Positions 42,151 to 51,834 of a stretch of 64,000 nucleotides of DNA are shown here, piece by piece. The DNA is from Acidobacteriota bacterium (GTDB taxonomy: Bacteria; Acidobacteriota; Terriglobia; Terriglobales; Acidobacteriaceae): assembly GCA_018268855.1 (NCBI GenBank), contig JAFDVR010000009.1, positions 146,436-210,435 on the forward strand, given 5' to 3'. How positions within the stretch are numbered: the first letter of the stretch is position 1; every line of letters starts with the position of its first letter. The position numbers and the translations under genes are program-made. Below the pieces are notes generated by a model. The model was not told the origin of the DNA. It worked only from the letters and a program-made list of their open reading frames with translations, and ran no database searches.

Positions 42151-44151
42151 ATGGCAAAGACAATGTGGGGTCGCAAAGAGACGATCATCTGGCCGCAACG
42201 TCGGCCCATTTATACCTACGGCGCGATCTTCGCCGCCATCGTTCTGACAGCCGTGTTTGTCTATGCTCGACTGCGGTTTGTCGGTACGCCGTTGGAGCGG
42301 TTTTATATGCCGGTCTATGTGCGTACATCCTTCCTTGGATCATTCAGCCGGACGCATAGCAGCCAGTACCGGATGCTCTTTCTGACGGGACGGGGTCAGA
42401 AGCCAAGCCCTGCGATGGCTGAGGACGTGGTGCGTGGAAAGACCATCGAGCCGAGTGGCAGAATCATTCCACTCGCGCTTTCCCCGTCTGCCGTCCAGCG
42501 CGGAAACGACCTGCTCTTTCGGGGCCCGGTACGGAACTATGTAGACGCCCCGCTGTGCGACTACCTCAAGGTCGCCGTCTATAAGAATGACCTGTCGGCC
42601 ATGCTAAAAATCCCGCTGCTTTGCGGCGCTGGCATCTTCCTGCTCCTGTTGCCGTTCGCCGTCACAAAAGACGTGAGACGGCAGAAGTCGCTCAAGTATG
42701 GACGGCGGCTCAAAGGCCCGGAACGTCTCACGCCGCAGGAGTTCAATCGCGCCGTCAAGGGCGATGGCATCGGCTTTAAAACCGATGACATGAAAGAGAT
42801 GATTCGCATTCCGGCGAAGGCCGAAGCGCAGCACATGCAGATCATCGGAGACACAGGCTCAGGCAAGTCCGCCCTGCTGTTCCAGGTGCTCCGGCAGGTG
42901 CAGGGCCGGGGTGATTCCGCTATCGTCTATGACCCGGCCCGCGAGTTCGTAAAGCGGTTCTATGACCGCGGCCGTGGCGATGTCATTCTCAATCCTTTGG
43001 ACAAGCGCTGCCCCTATTGGGGGCCAGCCGAAGACCTGCGTAGCCGCTCCGAAGCAAAGGCATTAGCTGCATCTCTCTTTCAACCACCACAGGATCGTAA
43101 GGGCGAGTTTTTCATCGAGTCGCCGCAGAAAATCTTTGCCTTTCTGATGGCCTACAGGCCGACGCCGGACGAGCTGGTGCAGTGGATGTCGAACCCGGAT
43201 GAGATCGACCGCAGGCTGAAAGGAACGGAGCACGCACATCTGATTGATCCGCGCGCCCAGCAACAACGTGCCGGTGTTCTGGGCTCGCTCGGCCTAGTCG
43301 CGGACAGCCTGCGCCTGCTCCCAAAGAGAAACGAAGGCAACGGCACATGGACAGCAACGGAATGGGCTGAGAAGCGGAAAGGATGGATCTTCATTACGTC
43401 GCTCCCGGCAGAGCGCGAAGCCCTCCGTCCATTGCAGAGTTTGTGGATTGATTGGCTGGTTTTGCGGCTGTTGAACGAACCGACGAAGGAGCAAAAGCGC
43501 GTGTGGTTCGTAATTGACGAATTGGCGAGCTTGCAGAAGTTGCCGCAGCTTCATACAGCCATCACCGAAGGGAGAAAGGGACAGAATCCCGTTCTGCTTG
43601 GCTTCCAGGGCAAGGCACAGCTTGAGTACCTGTACGGCCATCTAGCCGAGGTGATGCTGTCGCAGCCTGCGACTAGCGTTTGGCTCACGACGAAGGAGCC
43701 GAATGCTGGGGAATGGGTGTCCAAGTTCATCGGCAAAGTGGAGATCGAACGGCTGCGCGAAACGCACTTCGATGGGACACGCGCCGGTCACAACTTCACC
43801 ATCGAAAGGCAGGTTGAACCTCTAGTGCTGGAGTCGGAAATCTCCGGCCTACCGGACCTTCATGCCTTCATGAAATATCAAAACAAGGTCACGTACTTTT
43901 CCTTTCCGTACTTCGATATGCCGGAGGTCGCCAAGCCATTCGAGCTGCGCGAACGCCCGGATGACAAGCTGCCGTATATCCCGAAGACGGAACCCGGTAC
44001 GGCGGAATTGGCACAGGAGCCGCAGCCTCCCGCCGCTCCTGCCGAACCGCAGCCACAACCCAACGAGCCTGCCGCAGCGCACGAGAGGCAGCAGGAAACC
44101 AGCGCGCAGGACGATACCAGCGAGCAACAAGCTCTCACGTTCAAGGGATAA
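42151..44151 (+). CDS. virD4: Type IV coupling protein (TrwB/TraD-like)
   Basis: A 666-residue ring ATPase that links relaxosome to secretion channel. Two N-terminal membrane helices (YGAIFAAIVLTAVFVYARL and IPLLCGAGIFLLLLPFAV) precede the motor with Walker A QIIGDTGSGKSALLFQ, Walker B VWFVIDELASLQKLPQL and LLGFQGKAQLEYLYG. The C-terminal tail is Pro/Glu/Gln-rich. All features fit the TrwB/TraD DNA-binding group. Confidence 0.92.
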   Translation: MAKTMWGRKETIIWPQRRPIYTYGAIFAAIVLTAVFVYARLRFVGTPLERFYMPVYVRTSFLGSFSRTHSSQYRMLFLTGRGQKPSPAMAEDVVRGKTIEPSGRIIPLALSPSAVQRGNDLLFRGPVRNYVDAPLCDYLKVAVYKNDLSAMLKIPLLCGAGIFLLLLPFAVTKDVRRQKSLKYGRRLKGPERLTPQEFNRAVKGDGIGFKTDDMKEMIRIPAKAEAQHMQIIGDTGSGKSALLFQVLRQVQGRGDSAIVYDPAREFVKRFYDRGRGDVILNPLDKRCPYWGPAEDLRSRSEAKALAASLFQPPQDRKGEFFIESPQKIFAFLMAYRPTPDELVQWMSNPDEIDRRLKGTEHAHLIDPRAQQQRAGVLGSLGLVADSLRLLPKRNEGNGTWTATEWAEKRKGWIFITSLPAEREALRPLQSLWIDWLVLRLLNEPTKEQKRVWFVIDELASLQKLPQLHTAITEGRKGQNPVLLGFQGKAQLEYLYGHLAEVMLSQPATSVWLTTKEPNAGEWVSKFIGKVEIERLRETHFDGTRAGHNFTIERQVEPLVLESEISGLPDLHAFMKYQNKVTYFSFPYFDMPEVAKPFELRERPDDKLPYIPKTEPGTAELAQEPQPPAAPAEPQPQPNEPAAAHERQQETSAQDDTSEQQALTFKG

Positions 44152-44160
44152 GGATCTGCC

Positions 44161-46911
44161 ATGCTGAACATCTCGAAGCCGCTTTCCGCGTCCCAGGCCC
44201 AGACCTATCATGCCAAAGAGTTCACCGCCGCCGAGCAGAACTACTGGAAGCAGGGCGACACCATTCAGGGCGAATGGCATGGCAAACTGGCCTCTGAGTT
44301 TGGTTTGTCGGGAGCCGTGGGCGCGGAGGAGTTTGCCCGTTTGTCGGAAGGTCAACACCCGGAAACCGGTAAGCAGTTGGTATCGCATCGCGTCGTCCAT
44401 GAATACAAGAACGCGGATGGCAAAGTCATCTCTCCGGTCGAGCACCGCGCCGGTTGGGATGCTACCTTTTCCGCCCCGAAGTCCATCTCTTTGACCGCCC
44501 TTGTCGGTGGCGATGACCGGGTGCGCGAAGCACACCGAGAGGCCGTGAACGTCGCCTTGAATGAATTGGAGAAGTACACGCAGGCCCGCATCGGTGGTAA
44601 CAATCCCGCCGAGACGACTGGGAAGTTTGCGGCGGCAAAGTTTGAGCATGACACCGCTCGTCCGGTAGATGGGTATGCCGCACCGCAACTCCACACGCAT
44701 GTCGTCATCTTCAACATGACCGAACGCGACAACGGAAAGATGCGGGCACTACAGCCGCACTCCCTATTTGAAAGCCAGCAGTTCGCAACCGCTGTTTATC
44801 AGTCTCATCTGACCTACAAGTTGCGCGAACTTGGCTATGAAAGTGAAGCTGGCAAGAGCGGCGCACCCGACGTAAAGGGCTATACGGTGGCCTATCTTGA
44901 GGCATCCAGCCCTCGCCGCCAGCAGATCGAAGAAGCTCTCTCCCGCAGTGGGTTTGCCGGGCCGGAGGCAGCGCAAATCGCCGCCCACAATACCCGCGAC
45001 AAGAAAGTCATCCTGTCTCCCGACCAAGTCCTGGCCGCGCACAAACAAATAGCCGCTGAGTTCGGCAATCAGGCCGACCGGGTTGTGGCCGAGGCACGGC
45101 AGCGGCGCGTGGAACAGACGCAAGAGCGCCCTCCAAACGAAAGGCAGCAGCAGGTACGAGAGGCTGTCACTTTCGCCCGTGATAAGGGATTCGAGCGTGA
45201 GGCCGTCGTAGACGAGCGTGCTCTCTATGTGGATGCGTTACGCCGTGGCATGGGAGAGATGACTTATCCGGAGGTGCGCTCCAGCTTCGAGGCTCGCATC
45301 GCCTCTGGCGAGTTCAAACAAATCACTGACGACAGTTCCAAAGCCGGACGCAGGTTTACCACCGCGGCGACCATCAAAGCTGAAAGTGAAATCGTGCAGA
45401 AAGTGCAGGATGGGCAGAGCCGCGCACCGCAGATCATGGGAATTGAGAGCGCGGTCCCGCTCGTAGACTCGCGCCCTCATTTCAATGCCGCGCAGAAGAG
45501 GGTTGTCGAAGAGGTGCTTACGTCGTATGACCGTGTGCAGGGACTACAGGGGCGGGCGGGCAGCGGCAAAACTTCGGTGCTTTCTCTGATACGCGAGGGA
45601 GCAGAGAAGAATGGCTATTCGGTAGAAGGATTTGCGCCAACGTCGCGGGCTGCCAAGCAGCTCCGCGACGCGGGTATTAAGGCAGACACATTGCAACGCT
45701 TCCTTGCGGGCGGCGGCCTGCAGGCCGCCGGCGATCCCGCAAACAAGCATCTCTATATGGTTGACGAATCCTCTCTCGCATCGACACAACAGATGCGTGA
45801 CTTCCTCCAGAAGATCGGCCCACAGGACAAAGTTCTGTTAATTGGAGACACTCGCCAGCATCAGGGCGTCGATGCCGGAAAGCCTTTCGAGCAGCTTCAG
45901 GAAGCTGGCATGAGGACCGCGCAGCTTGACCAGATTGTGCGCCAGAAAGACCTTGAATTGCTGAAAGCCGTCGAGCATCTGTCCAATAACGAAACGGCTC
46001 TTGGTGTCGAGATGCTATCGCAGCAGGGGCGCATCACACAGATTGAAGACCCGCAGGAACGTATCGCGGCCATCGCAAAGAGCTATGCCGCCCATCCTGA
46101 AAACACTCTCATCGTCTCGCCGGATAATGCCTCGCGCCGCGCCATTAATCAGGCTGTGCGGCAGGAATTGCAGACGCTTGGCGTCGTGGACACGAAAGAC
46201 CATTCCATGCGCGTTCTCACGCCGCGCAACGATATGACAGGAGCCGACCGCGAGTGGGCCGCACGATACCAGCCCGGCGATGTTTTGCATTACGTGCGCG
46301 GCAGCAAAGAACGCGGTATCGAGGCCAGAAGCTACGCCCAAGTCGTCACTACAAGCCCGGCTGAGAATCTTGTCACCGTGCGGAAAGAAGACGGCCAGCA
46401 AGTGACCTATGACCCGTCAAGGTTGCGCGGCGTCGCCGTGTACCGCGAGATCGAGCGCGAGTTTGCGGTTGGAGACAAGATCCAATTTACGGCTCCGCAA
46501 AGACACTTGCAGGTTGCGAATCGTGACCTCGGCACCATCCAGCACATCGGGGAGGATGGCAAGATCAGCGTTCGCATGGACGATGCAAAAGATAGGATGG
46601 TGCGCTTTGACTCGCAAACCGACATGAGACATATAGACCATGGGTACGCCGTCACGTCGCACAGTTCACAGGGGCTCACTTCCGAGCGAGTGATTATCAA
46701 CATGGACACCGAGGTTCATCCCGAATTGATGTCCAGCAGGTTCGCATATGTGTCCGTCTCTCGCGCCTCGCATGACGCACAGATTTACACGAATGACGCC
46801 GCTTCGCTTGCTGGCAAACTCAGCCAGGACGTGAGCAAGAGTGCGGCTGTCAGCTTCGGCAGTACACAGAGCAATGCGATGGCACAAGGGTTGTCTATTG
46901 GTATTCGCTGA
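44161..46911 (+). CDS. trwC: MobF-family relaxase/helicase (TrwC-like)
   Basis: A 916-residue protein that nicks oriT and unwinds the strand. The relaxase domain has N-terminal tyrosines in AQTYHAKEF and EQNYWKQGD, a HRAGWDATFSAPKSISL motif and the metal-binding PQLHTHVVIFN histidines. The RecD-like helicase has Walker A LQGRAGSGKTSVL, Walker B YMVDESSLAST and the C-terminal FAYVSVSRASHDAQIYT. It follows the coupling protein after nine bases, completing the transfer block. Confidence 0.94.
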   Translation: MLNISKPLSASQAQTYHAKEFTAAEQNYWKQGDTIQGEWHGKLASEFGLSGAVGAEEFARLSEGQHPETGKQLVSHRVVHEYKNADGKVISPVEHRAGWDATFSAPKSISLTALVGGDDRVREAHREAVNVALNELEKYTQARIGGNNPAETTGKFAAAKFEHDTARPVDGYAAPQLHTHVVIFNMTERDNGKMRALQPHSLFESQQFATAVYQSHLTYKLRELGYESEAGKSGAPDVKGYTVAYLEASSPRRQQIEEALSRSGFAGPEAAQIAAHNTRDKKVILSPDQVLAAHKQIAAEFGNQADRVVAEARQRRVEQTQERPPNERQQQVREAVTFARDKGFEREAVVDERALYVDALRRGMGEMTYPEVRSSFEARIASGEFKQITDDSSKAGRRFTTAATIKAESEIVQKVQDGQSRAPQIMGIESAVPLVDSRPHFNAAQKRVVEEVLTSYDRVQGLQGRAGSGKTSVLSLIREGAEKNGYSVEGFAPTSRAAKQLRDAGIKADTLQRFLAGGGLQAAGDPANKHLYMVDESSLASTQQMRDFLQKIGPQDKVLLIGDTRQHQGVDAGKPFEQLQEAGMRTAQLDQIVRQKDLELLKAVEHLSNNETALGVEMLSQQGRITQIEDPQERIAAIAKSYAAHPENTLIVSPDNASRRAINQAVRQELQTLGVVDTKDHSMRVLTPRNDMTGADREWAARYQPGDVLHYVRGSKERGIEARSYAQVVTTSPAENLVTVRKEDGQQVTYDPSRLRGVAVYREIEREFAVGDKIQFTAPQRHLQVANRDLGTIQHIGEDGKISVRMDDAKDRMVRFDSQTDMRHIDHGYAVTSHSSQGLTSERVIINMDTEVHPELMSSRFAYVSVSRASHDAQIYTNDAASLAGKLSQDVSKSAAVSFGSTQSNAMAQGLSIGIR

Positions 46912-46958
46912 TGACTCTCTGGGATGGTCCTTTATGCTCACCAAGTCTCTGTGATCCC

Positions 46959-46991
46959 CGCGTATCGTAATAAAGTCACCTCCGATACGCG
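46959..46991. promoter_or_regulatory. Inverted repeat upstream of the cargo operon
   Basis: CGCGTATCG (46959-46967) and CGATACGCG (46983-46991) form perfect nine-base arms with a 15-base spacer. TTGAAA starts at 46992 right after it. It may be an operator for the genes from 47036 or a terminator-like structure after trwC. Confidence 0.4.
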
Positions 46992-47035
46992 TTGAAATAA
47001 AATGGTACATTCTAGTGTTTGTGCGGAGGATGTCC

Positions 47036-47866
47036 ATGGAAACCGGTGACTGCCCGCTGTGCCTTTCTCAAGGCGTATCCCTGCACGATAGTCACTTCAT
47101 GCCGAAGTCACTCTATCCGCTCTTTCGCACCGCCAATCTCCAACCGGTCCGCTTTTCCCGCGACAAGTTAGTGCAAACATCCAACCAGGTGACGGACTAC
47201 GTATTTTGCGGCCCCTGCGAGAAAATCTTCAATGTGGGTGGGGAGAGCTGGATTCATACCCGGTTCGCCGTCCTTAACGGGCCATTCCCCTTGCGCGAAA
47301 GCCTCCTGAAGCAAGCTCCGCTTCAAACTTCGGGAGAGACAACGGTATATGCGGCAGCGAAAAATCCCGAAATTGATGTGCCGAAGCTCACACACTTTGG
47401 ATGCGGAGTTTTCTTCAAGGCTGCTGTCCATTCGTGGGACGGGGATGACCCTACACGACCCTATATCTTGATGGAGCCGGATGTAATCGACGCATTGCGA
47501 CAATACCTGCTTGGAAAGGCCGACCTGCCCACGACCGTGGCTCTCGGTGTCACGGTGGATTCCGCGCTGGTCGCTTGGCAGGCCATGGTCGAGCCCTACC
47601 CAACCGCGCCAATTCTCGGATTGCAGCGGTACTTGTTCTACGTTCCAGGCATCGCCTTCCAACTTTTCATCGGGGAAGATGCTCAAGGCAAGGTTCCGAC
47701 TTGCATCAACGGAGGCTCCGATGGGCAGGTGATGTATGAAAACGTCTCGGTCACCATGCGGAACACCGGTCGAGTGGAATTGAAAGATGCAGAGCGGTCG
47801 CAGAAATTACTAAACATGATGGCCGATCTGGAGAAGAAGGGCCTAAATGTTCGTCTGGGCGACTAG
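47036..47866 (+). CDS. Unknown protein with CxxC pairs, HNH-like N-terminus
   Basis: About 276 residues. The N-terminus reads GDCPLCLSQGVSLHDSHFMP, followed by a CGPCEKIF pair; CxxC, then SHxxPK, then CxxC resembles a degenerate HNH nuclease or zinc ribbon. The rest is a mixed alpha/beta domain of no known family (HFGCGVFFKAAVHSW, LFYVPGIAFQLFIGEDAQ). GGAGG stands six bases before the ATG at 47036. It is the first of three closely spaced rightward genes that look like accessory cargo. Confidence 0.6.
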   Translation: METGDCPLCLSQGVSLHDSHFMPKSLYPLFRTANLQPVRFSRDKLVQTSNQVTDYVFCGPCEKIFNVGGESWIHTRFAVLNGPFPLRESLLKQAPLQTSGETTVYAAAKNPEIDVPKLTHFGCGVFFKAAVHSWDGDDPTRPYILMEPDVIDALRQYLLGKADLPTTVALGVTVDSALVAWQAMVEPYPTAPILGLQRYLFYVPGIAFQLFIGEDAQGKVPTCINGGSDGQVMYENVSVTMRNTGRVELKDAERSQKLLNMMADLEKKGLNVRLGD

Positions 47867-47878
47867 AAAGGTACACGC

Positions 47879-48400
47879 ATGTTCAGCGGCGTTATGTCAG
47901 TGCTCGCCTTACTGTTCTCAATAGCCTCATTTGCGTATGTCAATTACGACCGGCGCGTAAAGCTGCTGCTTCGCCCTCGGAAGGGAGATTGGTGTGTGCT
48001 GGATCGCGCTACCAATGGCAGAGAGACAATCTTTCGCGGCATCATCGAAGCCTACAATCACAGTTCGCGGCCCAATGCGATTCGCGGCTATCGCTTTTGG
48101 ATCGACAACAACGGAGTCCATGAAGACCTTGAAAGCGAGATGGCGACGATCGGGGAACAGAACGATCCGCCGCTACCTGATGAGCAAGAGACCAATGAAC
48201 TCTTCAATGTGACGCCACTCCCCATTCCAGCCTACACCGGAGTGGAAGTCAGTCTCTACGCCATCATTAAAGGCGTGCATACGCTCCTCGGAGATCATCT
48301 GCCCATCACGGTCGAGCTTGAGGATATTCATGGGAAACGGTACACCGCGAAAGTGAAAGCGTCTCGGACCCAGCGGCTCATCAGCGGCCCGGAATGCTAG
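47879..48400 (+). CDS. Membrane-anchored protein of unknown function
   Basis: A 173-residue protein with one N-terminal helix (MSVLALLFSIASFAYVNY) and a soluble beta-rich domain (IFRGIIEAYNHSSRPNAIRG, YTGVEVSLYAIIKGVHTLLG). No family is recognised. It starts 12 bases after the previous stop with AAAGG upstream, so both are probably translated from one message. Confidence 0.6.
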   Translation: MFSGVMSVLALLFSIASFAYVNYDRRVKLLLRPRKGDWCVLDRATNGRETIFRGIIEAYNHSSRPNAIRGYRFWIDNNGVHEDLESEMATIGEQNDPPLPDEQETNELFNVTPLPIPAYTGVEVSLYAIIKGVHTLLGDHLPITVELEDIHGKRYTAKVKASRTQRLISGPEC

Positions 48401-48461
48401 TTCGTAGAAGACTGCTTCTCGGTAACAGCTATCGACGGATATGTCTCACGAGGGAGGCCGA

Positions 48462-49370
48462 ATGACGAATGAATCTCTTGAAATGGAACCTTATGACGAA
48501 TGGGAAGAATATCGCGATTCAGACGATCCCTTTGATACCGGGACGCTGCATCAGCTTGATCTTGCACAAATGCCGGAGGATGTAACACTTTGGGTTCTCG
48601 ATAATTTTTTCCCGGAGACGAGAATCCGCCGTGAGGACGACACACTTATCTGCGAGATCGAAGAACACCTTTACACCAAATACTGGGAACATAAGTTTTC
48701 TGCCTACGCTTTTTCCGAAGCGATGGAACGCGCCGTCACACGCCTCATGCACGAAGGACATCCGTTTGCTAGTCCTTCCCGCGATGCAGAGGACGTTCAC
48801 ATTTTTGTGAGATGGCAACTGCGAATGCCCTCTGCAACGCCGCCAGTAGGCTTGACGGCCTCGATAAAGGCCGCGTTTGACCTTGTCTGGCAACGCGCGG
48901 ATGCCATTCTCGAGCATTCGGACTCCGTCCTCATACTTGGTAAAGACACAGGAAGCGCTCTCGACATACTCAAGCGAATCGAATCAAAGCTCCAGGAGTT
49001 GGGCTACTACACCTACATCATCAAAGAGCAGCCTGACCGGGTCGGTGAAAGCATCATTCAGAAGGTGATGCGTTATGCGCTTTCATCCCGATTTGTTGTG
49101 ATTGAGAATTCAGAACCATCCGGGCATCTTTATGAGATTCCCCATGTCGCAAAAGCCGCCGAATGCGTCACCGTTGTACTCCAAGAAAAAGGCAAGGGTG
49201 CCACTTGGATGTTCGAGGATGCTTATGCCAAGCATAAGCATTGGCACAAGATCGAATATGAAAACGCCTCGCTCGAAACTGCCGTGGTCGAAGCCGCAAC
49301 ATGGGCGGAACACTTCGTAAAGGATTTCGGTAACTATCAAACAGTTCAGTTGCCATGGCTCAAGAAATGA
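48462..49370 (+). CDS. TIR/deoxyribosyltransferase-like (Rossmann) protein, candidate effector
   Basis: About 302 residues. The first half is acidic and helical, without a known domain. The second half reads SVLILGKDTGSALDILKRIE, KLQELGYYTYIIKE, then SSRFVVIENSEPSGHLYEIP, ending with a helix. The order strand-loop-helix, a serine-rich loop and a glutamate in SGHLYE recall TIR and nucleoside 2-deoxyribosyltransferase-like domains that cleave NAD or nucleotides. This is fold-level inference only. GGGAGG lies just upstream of the ATG at 48462. It is third in the possible defence operon from 47036. Confidence 0.5.
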   Translation: MTNESLEMEPYDEWEEYRDSDDPFDTGTLHQLDLAQMPEDVTLWVLDNFFPETRIRREDDTLICEIEEHLYTKYWEHKFSAYAFSEAMERAVTRLMHEGHPFASPSRDAEDVHIFVRWQLRMPSATPPVGLTASIKAAFDLVWQRADAILEHSDSVLILGKDTGSALDILKRIESKLQELGYYTYIIKEQPDRVGESIIQKVMRYALSSRFVVIENSEPSGHLYEIPHVAKAAECVTVVLQEKGKGATWMFEDAYAKHKHWHKIEYENASLETAVVEAATWAEHFVKDFGNYQTVQLPWLKK

Positions 49371-49432
49371 CCACTCCCGGTCATTCCGAGTTCAACAGGG
49401 AGTACGCAAAGTGGCTTACCGTCAATGCTTCT

Positions 49433-50920
49433 CTAACTCTGGGATGCTTGGGCGGCCGGTTCGTTTACGACATGTAGGTCAGCAGCTTCGAACGACTCCT
49501 TTATGATCCGTTCCGCAACCCAGCTCTTCGTGGCAGCATTGAGCACCGCTTCTTCAGGCAGACCAATCTTGTGCAAGATTAGAAGATGGAAGAGGTAGCT
49601 AAGTGCTTCTGCAAGGCGTGTGATTTCGGCGTGGAACGTTTCATAGTCCGTCCCGGCGGATGGCCCTCCACGGTGCGAAATGTCGTTTCTCCTTGCCGCG
49701 CACTGTTTTGCGAATTTCTCCAACTCGCTTTTCCGGAATCGAAGCGGAAGCTCGCGCAAGCATTCCAAGAGGCGCTGCTCCAACGACGGCTCATGCGCAT
49801 GGGCTAACTTCCGCTCCAACCATTTCTTGTCGGGATGATCTGCTGGGATGAGAACCAACAAGCGCTCAGCTCGCTTCCGATCATCTTGGCTCGACTGCGA
49901 TGAATCACTGTCGAAGCCCTTACGATGCAGGGCCTCAATTCCAGCGGCTAGCGCGAACAGACGGTCTTCGGCGTATGTTTGCTGATTGCGGAGCGACGCA
50001 GTGTAAAGATAGAAGCCAGCCCCGAATACCTCGCTCTTGTAGATCCAGGTCTGAAGCAGCGGCCCGAATCGGTCTCGAACAGCCGTGAAGGGGACGAGAA
50101 AGAAAAACCGGTTCAACTCCTCCGTCGAAGGGGGGTCACCATGTGTGAAGATCGTGTCCCATTGTTCGTATGGCTCTTCTTTTCTCACGAAATGAGGCCG
50201 TTGGAGCCGGAAATAGGAGCCGAGGAAAAGCGACAGAAGTTGTTCGATTTTGGCGAAGACGTACTGAAGGTGGGCAAGAGATGAAGGAAGCGTTGGCCTG
50301 TAGACGATGGCGAACGACTGTTTAAACCGAATCTCTCGCTGAGGATGGTTTCCAAATAAGCCGAAGAGACTTCCCCCCGAAGTGAATGACTCAATCGACA
50401 CCGTGCCATCGTCGATGGAAAACCCAAATTTGTCGTTTGTGTACGATACGAACTCACGTTCACCCGTCGCAGCTCCGTAGTCCCTATCGACTCGTAAGCT
50501 ATCGAGCTCCAACCATTCTTCTAAGCCTTTCAGGTCAATCCGTAGCTCCGAGTAGCTGTCGGAGCCATAGTCAGCCGGAAACGTATGGTTCCGTTTGATA
50601 CAGGTCGCTGCGGAAAAGCTTTGCCGTTGAGGAGAGTCGTCGGCAATCCGAAAATCAAGACGCTCGACTCCCTCTAGGCGAACATAGTCTCCCGGTGTAT
50701 CCAACAGGCCAACAATGCTCAGCCCTGGATCAAACGGGCAGGGCTTTGCCCAATCCGCGTGCTCATCGTCTGACGCGAGTGCCCCATCGACTTCGAGGCT
50801 CGTGCGGCCTTCAGCGGTCACCGTCAGGAGCCCAGGCACCGAAGTTTGGAGTGAATGGCATGGGCGAGATGGGTCGCCGACCCACCAGAAGAATCCCCGT
50901 TGTTCGATCGCGTTGGACAT
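49433..50920 (-). CDS. ApeA-like HEPN-domain protein, probable phage-defence RNase
   Basis: A 495-residue protein. The N-terminal beta-rich region (RGFFWWVGDPSRPCHSLQTS, TVTAEGRTSLEVDG) looks like the ApeA N-terminal domain, followed by a large helical part. The helices near the C-terminus include RRNDISHRG, the R-N-x3-H signature of HEPN ribonucleases, preceded by ALAAGIEALHRKGF. ApeA proteins are single-gene abortive defence systems. The motif is intact, so an active RNase is plausible. It is convergent with the TIR-like gene and downstream of two leftward hypotheticals. Confidence 0.7.
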   Translation of the reverse strand: MSNAIEQRGFFWWVGDPSRPCHSLQTSVPGLLTVTAEGRTSLEVDGALASDDEHADWAKPCPFDPGLSIVGLLDTPGDYVRLEGVERLDFRIADDSPQRQSFSAATCIKRNHTFPADYGSDSYSELRIDLKGLEEWLELDSLRVDRDYGAATGEREFVSYTNDKFGFSIDDGTVSIESFTSGGSLFGLFGNHPQREIRFKQSFAIVYRPTLPSSLAHLQYVFAKIEQLLSLFLGSYFRLQRPHFVRKEEPYEQWDTIFTHGDPPSTEELNRFFFLVPFTAVRDRFGPLLQTWIYKSEVFGAGFYLYTASLRNQQTYAEDRLFALAAGIEALHRKGFDSDSSQSSQDDRKRAERLLVLIPADHPDKKWLERKLAHAHEPSLEQRLLECLRELPLRFRKSELEKFAKQCAARRNDISHRGGPSAGTDYETFHAEITRLAEALSYLFHLLILHKIGLPEEAVLNAATKSWVAERIIKESFEAADLHVVNEPAAQASQS

Positions 50921-51001
50921 AGGGTCGTCACCAAATCTGGGATGTATCGATTATCTAGGTCATGGTGTGGTACGCCAACCGCGGGGCGCTCGAAGCGGGT
51001 G

Positions 51002-51790
51002 CTATTTCAGGTGTGGAAGAACTGCTGGCAGGACCTTGCGTTCGATGTACTTCAGGATGCTTTCGAGCGTGTCTTCGGCTGCTTCGAATCCGTCTTCCTC
51101 CTCGTCAGGATCGAAGAGATCCGAGAACCCGACAAACTGGGTACATTCCCCTTCCATTCTGGAGTTCATACTCTTCGTGCGCACTGAGGCGAATTCCTCC
51201 GGAAGGTCCCACGGGATGCCGATGTTTCCAAAGATGCCTCCGTCACACAAAGGAATATCCGAGACGAGGCTGAAAGGGCTCGCTCCACCAAAGGCTTGTA
51301 GATGGCTGCTGTCTGCTACCACGGCTGTCAGATTGAGCTGCCGATGTTTATCGGGGTTATGGAGCTTGCTGAGTATTCCTAATGGTTCGTTGCCACGATG
51401 ATATGGCTGGAGTCTCTCAAGGATGACGCGCACTTCGTCCGAGACTCCTGCGAGCTGCCTCGACTCAATCTGTCGAAAGGACTTCGCATCTTGCGCGATA
51501 GGAAATTGGTTTGATCGGGTGGGAGCATGGGGCGGGTTCGAAAGAACCGCATGAGTCACAACGTAGTCGAGGGCGGCCCGCATGTTGAATAACGCGTCAC
51601 CAGCGATCAGCCGTAGTTCATCGGGAGCTTTAGGCGTGATGTTTATGCGCATCACCGTCATCTTTCGTTCCTGATCTTCTTCGGGCTTGATGACACAATA
51701 GCCATCGCGGATGTTCGAAGCCTTTTTTCGGAACTCGTCGATGTGGGTCCGGGCCCGCTTAATCTTCAACTGAATGTCGGATGCAATCAT
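51002..51790 (-). CDS. Hypothetical protein with HEPN-like helical segment
   Basis: About 262 residues. After a helical start (LKIKRARTHIDEFRKKASNI) comes LIAGDALFNMRAALDYVVTH, a segment common in uncharacterised proteins with HEPN-like helices, and later SKLHNPDKHRQLNLTAVV. The C-terminus is acidic (DPDEEEDGFEAAEDTLES). Function is unknown. The ATG at 51790 avoids a 52-base overlap with the upstream gene and has AAGG nearby; a longer frame starts at 51886. It probably belongs with the DUF4365-like gene in one transcript. Confidence 0.5.
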   Translation of the reverse strand: MIASDIQLKIKRARTHIDEFRKKASNIRDGYCVIKPEEDQERKMTVMRINITPKAPDELRLIAGDALFNMRAALDYVVTHAVLSNPPHAPTRSNQFPIAQDAKSFRQIESRQLAGVSDEVRVILERLQPYHRGNEPLGILSKLHNPDKHRQLNLTAVVADSSHLQAFGGASPFSLVSDIPLCDGGIFGNIGIPWDLPEEFASVRTKSMNSRMEGECTQFVGFSDLFDPDEEEDGFEAAEDTLESILKYIERKVLPAVLPHLK

Positions 51791-51834
51791 GGCCTTCAAT
51801 CTCTCATGACCGATATGTGTGACGTTCGATGGAA

